Assembly (NCBI GenBank): GCA_963680875.1
Contig: OY804577.1
Location: 149,190,196 to 149,254,195 of the forward strand
Direction: 5' to 3'
DNA: 64,000 nt
Source: Bathymodiolus brooksi
Taxonomy: Eukaryota > Mollusca > Bivalvia > Mytilida > Modiolidae
This document shows positions 11,648 to 23,200 of this stretch, piece after piece. The stretch's first letter is position 1, and each line of letters opens with the position of its first letter. The translations under genes and the position numbers were made by a program. Under the pieces are notes generated by a model that did not search any database, had not been told where the DNA came from, and saw only the letters and a list, made by a program, of their open reading frames with translations.

Positions 11648-12171
11648 CACTCCGATTCAACCAAAAAGTTCTCTGAAATTGATATTATCAAAATACTCGA
11701 GTTTTTTTTATTGACAACATATTATGTTTTGGTGAACGTGTTTTTTTAACAGACAGTCGGCATTTCTATGGTGGAAGAGGAGTTTGAAGACGTAAACCTT
11801 TATTCATACGCGGAAGACTTCATAACTTCATACTTCAAGAAAACCGAAGATAAGCTAGAACGATCCTTTAATTTCACGTTTCGCTATGCAGATCATGTCC
11901 TTTCACTAAATAATTTTAAGCTTCGTGATTATATTGATAGAATCTATCCTATCCTAAGTTGAAATAAGGATACCACAGATACAGTTAGGGGATCTGAATT
12001 TTCTTTCCCACTGTGAATTTTCAATTAATATGTATTAACATTTCATCAGCACATGAGTATTTATCTCTCAGTTGATACGATATTCAAGAGCTTGTGATTC
12101 CTTTCGTGATTTCCTTGATGGAGGGTTATTACTAACAATGAAGCTAATATACCAAGGCTTCACAGTGAACT
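11648..12171 (+). pseudogene. Reverse-transcriptase relic 1 (retroelement, Penelope-like affinity suspected)
   Basis: A broken RT core can be followed in order. FSEIDIIKILEF is readable from 11,669. CFGERVF follows near 11,725 in another frame. QTVGIS at 11,750-11,767, just after an in-frame TAA, fits the start of RT motif B. The longest open piece, 11,768-11,962, contains NLYSYAEDF and SFNFTFRYADHVLSLNN. YADH (11,885-11,896) sits where an active RT has Y-x-D-D, so a catalytic Asp is lost. After a TGA at 11,960 the same frame continues with NKDTTDTV. After a frame change, ISQLIRYSRACDSF and the following block are open from 12,057 to 12,170. The order of blocks matches a bivalve-common RT family I remember. 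Assignment to Penelope-like elements rests on the Y-x-D-D and SQL-x-R-x-x-R-x-C patterns and is inference. The element is dead and its 5' part is missing. Confidence 0.75.
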
Positions 12172-12574
12172 AAGTCATCACGTAGAAAGGTCTAGCCATT
12201 ACAAGTCATCACTTAGAAAGGTCTAGCCATTACAAGGCATCACTTAGAAAGGTCTAGCCATTACAAGTCATCACTTAGAAAGGTCTAGCCATTACAAGTC
12301 ATCACTTAGAAAGGTCTAGCCATTACAAGTCATCACTTAGAAAGGTCTAGCCATTACAAGTCATCACTTAGAAAGGTCTAGCCATTACAAGGCATCACTT
12401 AGAAAGGTCTAGCCATTACAAGTCATCACTTAGAAAGGTCTAGCCATTACAAGTCATCACTTAGAAAGGTCTAGCCATTACAAGTCATCACTTAGAAAGG
12501 TCTCGCCATTACAAGTCATCACTTAGAAAGGTCTAGCCATTACAAGGCATCACTTAGAAAGGTCTAGCCATTAC
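12172..12574 (+). repeat. 31-bp minisatellite, 13 copies, nested in the RT relic
   Basis: Exactly 13 units of 31 bp (403 bp), built on AAGTCATCACTTAGAAAGG followed by TCTAGCCATTAC. The first unit differs (CACGTAG). One unit has TCTCGCC. A T-to-G variant, AAGGCATC, begins at 12,234, 12,389 and 12,544, exactly 155 bp (five units) apart, so five-unit blocks were copied after the variant arose. Read in one frame the unit begins K-S-S-L-R-K. I remember that stretch as following the last RT block of relic 1. The array therefore appears to have formed by amplifying a piece of the RT gene. Confidence 0.95.
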
Positions 12575-12589
12575 GGAATATATTTATCA

Positions 12590-12830
12590 CAAATGACTAT
12601 GGATAGGTTCCATTTGTCGTAATCAAAATCCTGTCCTTTCCAGATTCATGACTTATCACCGGGTTTGTAACAAGAGTAACACGACGGATACCACATGTGG
12701 AGCAGGAATTGCTTACCATTCTGGAGCACTTGCGATCATCTCCGATTTTAGTGGGTTCGTGCTGCGCAATCTTTAGTTTTCTGTGCAGTGTTTTGTAGAT
12801 CATTGTTTGTCCTTTTTATCTTGTCCATTC
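12590..12830 (+). mobile_element. Probable 3' module of the same retroelement
   Basis: Non-tandem sequence directly after the minisatellite. The region around TTTGTAACAAGAG, CACATGTGGAGCAGG and GTTTTGTAGATCATTG resembles a block I remember as dispersed widely in mytilid and other bivalve genomes, downstream of RT sequences. The complementary strand is open for 68 codons (12,597-12,803) and contains RRVTLVTNPVISHESGKDR. I recall similar conceptual translations from many bivalve contigs, where they look like element by-products and not host genes. Position and orientation fit the tail of relic 1's element. Identification is from memory only. Confidence 0.45.
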
Positions 12831-12988
12831 AAGCAAACGTTACCATGACGACATCAATTAAAGAGTAAATGCTGGATAATCATAAGTCCGTTTGTGTTCT
12901 GTTTGAATTTCAACCAAAGATTAACAACTGGAATTTCCTACACTCCACTGTATACCTAGTCATTACAGTCTTCTAATACTCGGTATGC

Positions 12989-13410
12989 CAAATGCTCGGT
13001 CAACTTGAGTTTTTGATTGAGAACTTATTTGTTATTTGTGCCGACTTGTTCCTTTATTCATATGAAGCAGGTTTCATGCAAGGGCTTCCCAAGAAAAAGA
13101 AAAAATAGTTAGCTCGATGCTTTAATTTCCCGTTTGTCTATATAGATGATGTCTGAAAAATTTGTGAACATGGTGATAACATCTATCCCATTGAACTAAA
13201 ACTAAAACGAAGGGATACCACAGATACATCTAGGTCTACTTCACATATTGAACATAAATTAACAGTGATAGTTGGTTGAGAACGAAAGTTTACGACAAAA
13301 GAAATGATTTCAATTTTCCCATTGTGAACTTTTCTTTTAAATGTAACATCGTTCCAGCAGTATCTGTGTCCTTTATCTTATGTGTCTTATTTCAAGAACT
13401 GTTGGATCCT
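12989..13410 (+). pseudogene. Reverse-transcriptase relic 2, with internal deletion
   Basis: A second, separately decayed copy of the same RT family in the same orientation. One frame from 12,992 to 13,276 reads MLGQLEFLIENLFVI, then directly ADLFLYSYEAGF, then LARCFNFPFVYIDDV, and later DNIYPIELKL and RRDTTDTSRS. It is interrupted only by TAG at 13,106 and TGA at 13,154. The Y-I-D-D catalytic motif (13,139-13,150) is intact here. The join between the first two blocks skips the region that holds motif B in relic 1, so an internal deletion kept the frame. A second frame from 13,303 to 13,410 reads NDFNFPIVNFSF and continues the family order to a TAG. No 31-bp repeat and no 3' module follow it. 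Confidence 0.7.
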
Positions 13411-14476
13411 TAGTTTTCAACATCCGTTTCGTCTTTTACATTCAGCTTACCCTTACTGCACTGTATTTCAGTATTCTGTTTGTTGTTCTGCATTGGGCTT
13501 GTATACAAGAGATGTAGAATTCCAATGACTAAGGATAATATGTCAGGGTGATACGATGTCAGGGTGATATTATCTGATTCAGTATAAATGCTATGCCATG
13601 TTAATGTTTATACATTTAAGTGTTATTCTCATTCTACTTAAAACTAATGGAGCGCTCTTATTTCATGTTGTTTCTTTTTTCTCATTATATAACTTTGAAA
13701 CTAGTTTAACTTTTTTGAAAATCTTATAAAGAGAGACATATTCCAGGCAATTGATAAACAACAAAGTTATAATTATTTGATACCAAGTAAACGAGATCAT
13801 TTAATAAATTGTTTGCACTATAATCTAACTCTTTAGCAATAAAGGAGATTTACCGTAAAATAGGCTTAAGATTTCTTATTTCATTGATGATGGATTGAAC
13901 ACTGATTGACTGAAGTATTATAAATGGTTAGTTTGATTGAAGTCTCATTCAATAATTAATTGTTTGCTTAATTAGTTTTCTTAATTTCCGGGGGGATATC
14001 GTTAAGTCAGTGATATTTTGAAAAGTTGTAAAATATTCTAGGAATAAGTTTGTGGTTTACTAGTGATCAATACTGTGTGTCGATGTAAGGCTCTCCCTGG
14101 TGGTTCTTCATCAAATCCTAAGAGTCCTGCATTAATGAGGGTATTCTTAAATAAACCTCCACAAACATGTAATCCTCAAGTTAAGTAAGGAATGTATTTG
14201 ACGTACAGCCTGCCTGTAAATTACATCAACACGGCACAAGTATATCTGTAATTCATCCTCATTTACAATAAAATAAAAACACTTAAATTTCATAGCCTGT
14301 AGCGACAAGATTTTGTTTAAACCCGTATAAAAATGGGCACGAATGGAATTAAAATTTACCGTTGGTAATGAAACATTTGTCGTCAATATCAACTAAATCG
14401 GTCAATATATTGAATATGAAATAGGCAATAAAATAAATGAAAAAATCAAATGACTAAATTAGGTTTCTTCCGTACT
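13411..14476. other. A/T-rich spacer, no gene seen
   Basis: About 1.07 kb of A/T-rich sequence with no recognisable coding, RNA or mobile-element content. The longest open frame is an 81-codon one on the minus strand (14,147-14,392). It has no motif I know and is plausible by chance. A small two-copy 16-bp repeat lies at 13,540. The 111-bp satellite begins abruptly at about 14,477. Confidence 0.55.
13540..13571 (+). repeat. 16-bp direct duplication
   Basis: ATGTCAGGGTGATA occurs at 13,540 and again at 13,556 with a 16-bp period, two copies only. Probably a replication-slippage duplication. Confidence 0.7.
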
Positions 14477-15963
14477 CAACAATATAGTATACAAATCAGT
14501 TACAGAACAGTTCTATACTGAGCTATAATTCCTCAACATAATCACTTAATGGAGATGTGTAAGACGTTAATTGTCTATAAAGATATACAACAAGATAGTA
14601 TACAAATCAGTTACAGAACAGTTCTATACTGAGCTATAATTCCTCAACATAATCACTTGATAGAGATGTGTAAGACGTTAACTGTCTATAAAGATATACA
14701 ACAATATAGTATACAAATCAGGTACAGAACAGTTCTATACTGAGCTATAATTCCTCAACATAATCACTTGATAGAGATGTGTAAGACTTTAACTGTCTAT
14801 AAAGATATACAACAAGATAGTATACAAGTCAGTTACAGAACAGTTCTATACTGAGCTATAATTCCTCAACATAATCACTTGATAGAGATGTGTAAGACTT
14901 TAACTGTCTATAAAGATATACAACAAGATAGTATACAAGTCAGTTACAGAACAGTTCTATATTGAGCTATAATTCCTCAACATAATCACTTGATGGAAAT
15001 GTGTAAGACGTTAATTGTCTATAAAGATATACAACAAGATAGTATACAAGTCAGTTACAGAACAGTTCTATACTGAACTATAATTCCTCAACATAATCAC
15101 TTGATGGAAATGTGTAAGACGTTAATTGTCTATAAAGATATGCAACAAGATAGTATACAAGTCAGTTACAGAACAGTTCTATACTGGGCTATAATTCCTC
15201 ACCATAATCACTTGATGGAGATGTGTAAGACGTTAATTGTCTATAAAGATATACAACAAGATAGTATACAAGTCACTTACAGAACAGTTTTATAATGAGC
15301 TATAATTCCTCAACATAATCACTTGATGGAGATGTGTAAGACCTTAACTGTCTATAAAGATATACAACAAGATAATATACAAGTCACTTACAGAACAGTT
15401 CTATACTGGGCTATAATTCGTCAACATAATCACTTGATGGAGATGTGTAAGACGTTAATTGTCTATAAAAATAAACAAGGTAGTATACAAGTCAGTTACA
15501 GAACAGTTCTATACTGAACTATAATTCCTCAACATAATCACTTGATGGAGATGTGTAAGACGCTAATGATCTATAAAGATATAGTACAAGATAGTATACA
15601 AGTCAGTTACAGAACAGTTCTATACTGAACTATAATTTCTCAACATAATCACCTGAAGGAAATATGTAAGACGTTAATTGTCTATAAAGATATACAACAA
15701 GATAGTATACAAGTCAGTTACAGAACAGTTCTATACTGAGATATAATTCCTCAACATAATCACTTGATAGAGATGTGCAAGACGTTAACTGTCTATAAAG
15801 ATATACAACAAGATAGTATACAAGTCAGTTACAGAACAGTTCTATACTGAGATATAATTCCTCAACATAAGCAGTTGATGGAAATATGTAAGACGTTAAT
15901 TGTCTATAAAGATATACAACAAGATAGTATACAAGTCAGTTACAGAACAGTTCTATACTGAGC

Positions 15964-16040
15964 TATAATTCCTCCACATAATCACTTGATGGAGATGTGT
16001 AAGACGTACAAGTCAGTTACAGAACAGTTCTATACTGGGC
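15964..16040 (+). repeat. Satellite unit shortened by 34 bp
   Basis: The spacing between successive TATAATTCC landmarks drops from 111 to 77 bp. GTAAGACG is joined directly to TACAAGTCAG, removing 34 bp of the unit. It is the largest single-unit length change I found in the array and breaks the 37-codon phase. Confidence 0.85.
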
Positions 16041-17129
16041 TATAATTCCTCACCATAATGACTTGATGGAGATGTGTAAGACGTTAATTGTCTATAAAGA
16101 TATACAACAAGATAGTATACAAGTCACTTACAGAACAGTTTTATACTGAGCTATAATTCCTCAACATAATCACTTGATGGAGATGTGTAAGACCTTAACT
16201 GTCTATAAAGATATACAACAAGATAATATACAAGTCACTTACAGAACAGTTCTATACTGAGCTATAAGTCGTCAACATAATCACTTGATGGAGATGTGTA
16301 AGACGTTAATTGTCTATAAAAATAAACAAGGTAGTATACAAGTCAGTTACAGAACAGTTCTATACTGAACTATAATTCCTCAACATAATCACTTGATGGA
16401 GATGGGTAAGACGCTAATGATCTATAAAGATATAGTACAAGATAGTATACAAGTCAGTTACAGAACAGTTCTATACTGAACTATAATTTCTCAACATAAT
16501 CACCTGAAGGAAATATGTAAGACGTTAATTGTCTATAAAGATATACAACAAGATAGTATACAAGTCAGTTACAGAACAGTTCTATACTGAACTATAATTC
16601 CTCAACATAATCACTTGATGGAGATGTGTAAGACGTTAATTGTCTATAAAGATATACAACAAGATAGTATACAAGTCAGTTACAGAACAGTTCTATACTG
16701 AACTATAATTCCTCAACATAATCACTTGATGGAAATGTGTAAGACGTTAATTGTCTATAAAGATATACAACAAGATAGTATACAAGTCACTTACAGAACA
16801 GTTCTATACTGAGCTATAATTCCTCAACATAAGCACTTGATGGAGATGTGTAAGAGGCTAATTGTCTATAAAGATATACAACAAGATAGCATACAAGTCA
16901 GTTACAGAACAGTTCTATACTGAGCTATAATTCCTCAACATAATCACTTGATGGAAATGTGTAAGACGTTAATTGTCTATAAAGATATACAACAAGATAG
17001 TATACAAGTCAGTTACAGAACAGTTCTATACTGAACTATAATTCCTCAACATAATCACTTGATGGAGATGTGTAAGACGTTAACTGTCTATAAAGATATA
17101 CAACAAGATAGTATACAAGTCAGTTACAG

Positions 17130-20100
17130 AACAGGTCTATATTGAGCTATAATTCTTCAACATAATTACTTGATGGAGATGTGTAAGACGTTAATTGTCT
17201 ATAAAGATATACAACAAGATAGTATACAAGTCAATTAAAGAACAGTTCTATCCTGAAATATAATTCCTCAACATAATCACTTGATGGAGATGTGTAAGAC
17301 GTTAATTGTCTATAAAGATATACAACAAGATAGTATACAAGTCAGTTACAGAACAGTTCTATACTGAGCTATAATTCCTCAACATAATCACTTGATGGAG
17401 ATGTGTAAGACATTAATTGTCTATAAAGATATACAACAAGATAGTCTACAAGTCAGTTACAGAACAGTTATATACTGAACTATGATCCCACAACATAATC
17501 ACTTGATGGAAATGTGTAAGACGTTAATTGTCTATAAAGATATACAACAAGATAGTATACAAGTCAGTTACAGAACAGTTCTATACTGAACTATAATTCC
17601 TCAACATAATCAGTTGAAGGAGATGTGTAAGACGTTAATTGTCTATAAAGATATACAACAAGATAGTATACAAGTCAGTTACAGAAAAATTCTATACTGA
17701 GATATAATTCCTCAACATAATCACTTGATAGAGATGTGTAAGACGTTAACCGTCTATAAAGATATACCACAAGATAGTATACAAGTCAGTTACAGAACAG
17801 TTCTATACTGAACTATAATTCCTCAACATAATCACTTGATGGAGATGTGTAAGACGTTAACTGTCTATAAAGATATACAACAAGATAGTATACAAGTCAG
17901 TTACAGAACAGTTCTATACCGAGATATAATTCCTCAACATAATCACTTGATAGATATGTGTAAGATGTTAATTGTCTATAAAGATATACAACAAGATAGT
18001 ATACAAGTCAGTTACAGAACAGTTCTATACTGAACTATGATTCCTCAACATAATCACTTGATGGAGATGTGTAAGACGTTAATTTTCTATAAAGATATAC
18101 AACAAGATAGTAGACAAGTCAGTTACAGAACAGTTTTATACTGAGCTATAATTCCTCAACATAATCACTTGATGGAGATGTGTAAGACCTTAAATGTCTA
18201 TAAAGATATACAACAAGATAATATACAAGTCACTTACAGAACAGTTCTATACTGAGCTATAATTCGTCAACATAATCACTTGATGGAGATGTGTAAGACG
18301 TTAATTGTCTATAAAAATAAACAAGATAGTATACAAGTCAGTTACAGAACAGTTCTATACTGAGCTATAATTCCTCAACATAATCACTTGATGGAAATGT
18401 GTAAGACGCTAATTATCTATAAAGATATAGAACAAGATAGTATACAAGTCAGTTACAGAACAGTTCTATACTGAACTATAATTCCTCAACATAATCACTT
18501 GATGCAGATGTGTAAGACGTTAACTGTCTATAAAGATATACAACAAGATAGTATACAAGTCAGTTACAGAACAGTTTTATACTGAGCTATAATTCCTCAA
18601 CATAATCACTTGATGGAGATGTGTAAGACCTTAACTGTCTATTAAGATATACAACAAGATAATATACAAGTTACTTACAGAACAGTTCTATACTGAGCTA
18701 TAATTCCTCAACATAATCACTTGATGGAGATGTGTAAGACGTTGATTGTCTATAAAGATATACAACAAGATAGTATACAAGTCAGTTACAGAACAGTTCT
18801 ATACTGAACTATAATTCCTCAACATAATCACTTGATGGAAATGTGTAAGACGTTAATTGTCTATAAAGATATACAACAAGATAGTATACAAGTCACTTAC
18901 AGAACAGTTCTATACTGAGCTATAATTCCTCAACATAAGCACTTGATGGAGATGTGTAAGAGGCTAATTGTCTATAAAGATATACAACAAGATAGCATAC
19001 AAGTCAGTTACAGAACAGTTCTATACTGAGCTATAATTCCTCAACATAATCACTTGATGGAAATGTGTAAGACGTTAATTGTCTATAAAGATATACAACA
19101 AGATAGTATACAAGTCAGTTACAGAACAGTTCTATACTGAACTATAATTCCTCAACATAATCACTTGATGGAGATGTGTAAGACGTTAGTTGTCTATAAA
19201 GATATACAACAAGATAGTATACAAGTCAGTTACAGAACAGTTCTATACTGAGCTATAATTCCTCAACATAATCACTTGATAGAGATGTGTAAGACGTTAA
19301 CTGTCTATAAAGATATACAACAAGATAGTATACAAGTCAGTTTCAGAACAGTTCTATACTGAACTATAATTCTTCAACATAATCACTTGATAGAGATATG
19401 TAAGACGTTAACTGTATATAAAGATATACAACAAGATCGTATACAAGTCAGTTTCAGAACAGTTCTATACTGAACTATAATTCCTCAACATAATCACTTG
19501 ATGGAGATGTGTAAGACGTTAGCTGTCTATAAAGATATACAACAAGATAGTATACAAGTCAGTTACAGAACAGGTCTATATTGAGCTATAATTCTTCAAC
19601 ATAATTACTTGATGGAGATGTGTAAGACGTTAATTGTCTATAAAGATATACAACAAGATAGTATACAAGTCAATTAAAGAACAGTTCTATCCTGAAATAT
19701 AATTCCTCAACATAATCACTTGATGGAGATGTGTAAGACGTTAATTGTCTATAAAGATATACAACAAGATAGTATACAAGTCAGTTACAGAACAGTTCTA
19801 TACTGAGCTATAATTCCTCAACATAATCACTTGATGGAGATGTGTAAGACATTAATTGTCTATAAAGATATACAACAAGATAGTCTACAAGTCAGTTACA
19901 GAACAGTTATATACTGAACTATGATCCCACAACATAATCACTTGATGGAAATGTGTAAGACGTTAATTGTCTATAAAGATATACAACAAGATAGTATATA
20001 AGTCAGTTACAGAACAGTACTATACTGAACTATAATTCCTCAAGATAATCAGTTGAAGGAGATGTGTAAGACGTTAATTGTCTATAAAGATATACAACAA

Positions 20101-20260
20101 GATAGTATACAAGTCAGTTACAGAAAAATTCTATACTGAGATATAATTCCTCAACATAATCACTTGATAGAGATGTGTAAGACGTTAACCGTCTATAAAG
20201 ATATACCACAAGATAGTATACAAGTCAGTTACAGAACAGTTCTATACTGAACTATAATTC
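17130..20260 (+). repeat. Satellite higher-order repeat, about 22 units
   Basis: Units at about 17,130-17,820 recur at about 19,570-20,260 with an offset of 2,439 bp (22 units minus 3 bp). Shared private variants include ACAGGTCTATATTGAGC, CAATTAAAGAACAG with TATCCTGAAATAT, GATAGTCTACAAG, and the GATATACCACAAG unit. A related stretch just upstream (about 16,850, TAAGAGGCTA) recurs at about 18,957 with an offset of 2,106 bp, so three units were gained between the two matches. Confidence 0.75.
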
Positions 20261-23200
20261 CTCAACATAATCACTTGATGGAGATGTGTAAGACATTAAT
20301 TGTCTATAAAGATATACAACAAGATAGTCTACAAGTCAGTTACAGAACAGTTATATACTGAACTATGATCCCACAACATAATCACTTGATGGAAATGTGT
20401 AAGACGTTAATTGTCTATAAAGATATACAACAAGATAGTATACAAGTCAGTTACAGAACAGTTCTATACTGAACTATAATTCCTCAACATAATCAGTTGA
20501 AGGAGATGTGTAAGACGTTAATTGTCTATAAAGATATACAACAAGATAGTATACAAGTCAGTTACAGAAAAATTCTATACTGAGATATAATTCCTCAACA
20601 TAATCACTTGATAGAGATGTGTAAGACGTTAACCGTCTATAAAGATATACCACAAGATAGTATACAAGTCAGTTACAGAACAGTTCTATACTGAACTATA
20701 ATTCCTCAACATAATCACTTGATGGAGATGTGTAAGACGTTAACTGTCTATAAAGATATACAACAAGATAGTATACAAGTCAGTTACAGAACAGTTCTAT
20801 ACCGAGATATAATTCCTCAACATAATCACTTGATGGAAATGTGTAAGACGCTAATTATCTATAAAGATATAGAACAAGATAGTATACAAGTCAGTTACAG
20901 AACAGTTCTATACTGAACTATAATTCCTCAACATAATCACCTGAAGAAATATGTAAGACGTTAATTGTCTATAAAGATATACAACAAGGTAGTATACAAG
21001 TCAGTTATAGAACAGTTCTATACTGAACTATAATTCCTCAACATAATCACTTGATGGAGATGTGTAAGACGTTAATTGTCTATAAAGATATATAACAAGA
21101 TAGTATACAAGTCAGTTATAGAACAGTTCTATACTGAACTATAATTCCTCAACATAATCACTTGATGGAAATGTGTAAGACGTTAATTGTCTATAAAGAT
21201 ATACAACAAGATAGTATACAAGTCACTTACAGAACAGTTCTATACTGAGCTATAATTCCTCAACATAATCACTTGATGGAGATGTGTAAGACGCTAATTG
21301 TCTATAAAGATATACAACAAGATAGCATACAAGTCAGTTACAGAACAGTTCTATACTGAGCTATAATTCCTCAACATAATCACTTGATGGAAATGTGTAA
21401 GACGTTAATTGTCTATAAAGATATACAACAAGATAGTATACAAGTCAGTTACAGAACAGTTCTATACTGAACTATAATTCCTCAACATAATCACTTGATG
21501 GAGATGTGTAAGACGTTAGTTGTCTATAAAGATATACAACAAGATAGTATACAAGTCAGTTACAGAACAGTTCTATACTGAGCTATAATTCCTCAACATA
21601 ATCACTTGATAGAGATGTGTAAGACGTTAACTGTCTATAAAGATATACAACCAGATAGTATACAAGTCAGTTTCAGAACAGTTCTATACTGAACTATAAT
21701 TCCTCAACATAATCACTTGATAGAGATGTGTAAGACGTTAACTGTATATAAAGATATACAACAAGATCGTATACAAGTCAGTTTCAGAACAGTTCTATAC
21801 TGAACTATAATTCCTCAACATAATCACTTGATGGAGATGTGTAAGACGTTAACTGTCTATAAAGATATACAACAAGATAGTATACAAGTCAGTTACAGAA
21901 CAGTTCTATATTGAGCTATAATACTTCAACATAATTACTTGATGGAGATGTGTAAGACGTTAATTGTCTATAAAGATATACAACAAGATAGTATACAAGT
22001 CAGTTACAGAACAGTTCTATACTGAGATATAATTCCTCAACATAATCACTTGATGGAGATGTGTAAGACGTTAATTGTCTATAAAGATATACAACAAGAT
22101 AGTATACAAGTCACTTACAGAACAGTTATATACTGAACTATGATTCCACAAGATAATCACTTGAAGGAAATGTGTAAGACGTTAATTGTCTATAAAGATA
22201 TACAACAAGATAGTATACAAGTCACTTACAGAACAGTTCTATACTGAACTATAATTCCTCAACATAATAACTTGATGGAGATGTGTAAGACGTTAATTGT
22301 CTATAAAGATATACAACAATATAGTATACAAGTCAGTTACAGAACAGTTCTATACTGAACTATAATTCCTCAACATAATCACTTGATAGAGATGTGTAAG
22401 ACGTTAACCGTCTACAAAGATATACCACAAGATAGTATACAAGTCAGTAACAGAACAGTTCTATACTGAACTATAATTCCTCAACATAATCACTTGATGG
22501 AGATGTGTAAGACGTTAATTGTCTATAAAGATATACAACAAGATAGTATACAAGTCAGTTACAGAACAGTTCTATACTGAGCTATAATTCCTCAACATAA
22601 GCACTTGATAGAGATGTGTAAGACGTTAACTGTCTATAAAGATATACAACAAGATAATATACAAGTCAGTTACAGAACAGTTCTATACTGAGCTATAATT
22701 CCTCAAAATAATCACTTGATGGAGATGTGTAAGACGTTAACTGTCTATAAAGATATACAACAAGATAGTATACAAGTCAGTTACAGAACAGTTCTATACC
22801 GAGATATAATTCCTCAACATAATCACTTGATAGATATGTGTAAGATGTTAATTGTCTATAAAGATATACAACAAGATAGTATACAAGTCAGTTACAGAAC
22901 AGTTCTATACTGAACTATGATTCCTCAACATAATCACTTGATGGAGATGTGTAAGACGTTAACTGTCTATAAAGATATACAACAAGATAGTATACAAGTC
23001 AGTTACAGAACAGTTCTATACCGAGATATAATTCCTCAACATAATCACTTGATAGATATGTGTAAGATGTTAATTGTCTATAAAGATATACAACAAGATA
23101 GTATACAAGTCAGTTACAGAACAGTTCTATACTGAGCTATAATTCCTCAACATAATCACTTGATGGAGATGTGTAAGACGTTAGTTGTCTATAAAGATAT

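Noticed and set aside
11768..11962. A functional 64-codon small protein
   Set aside because: It is an internal fragment of the RT relic. Family-like sequence continues before the ATG and after the stop.
12597..12803. A 68-codon minus-strand gene
   Set aside because: It lies in the probable 3' module of a mobile element. I recall similar translations as dispersed repeat products, not conserved host proteins.
14147..14392. An 81-codon minus-strand frame
   Set aside because: No recognisable motif, A/T-rich context, and length plausible by chance.
22917..23135. Recurring 64- to 72-codon frames in the 111-bp satellite
   Set aside because: They are one and a half to two satellite units read through an altered stop. 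They repeat wherever that variant occurs and have no independent support.
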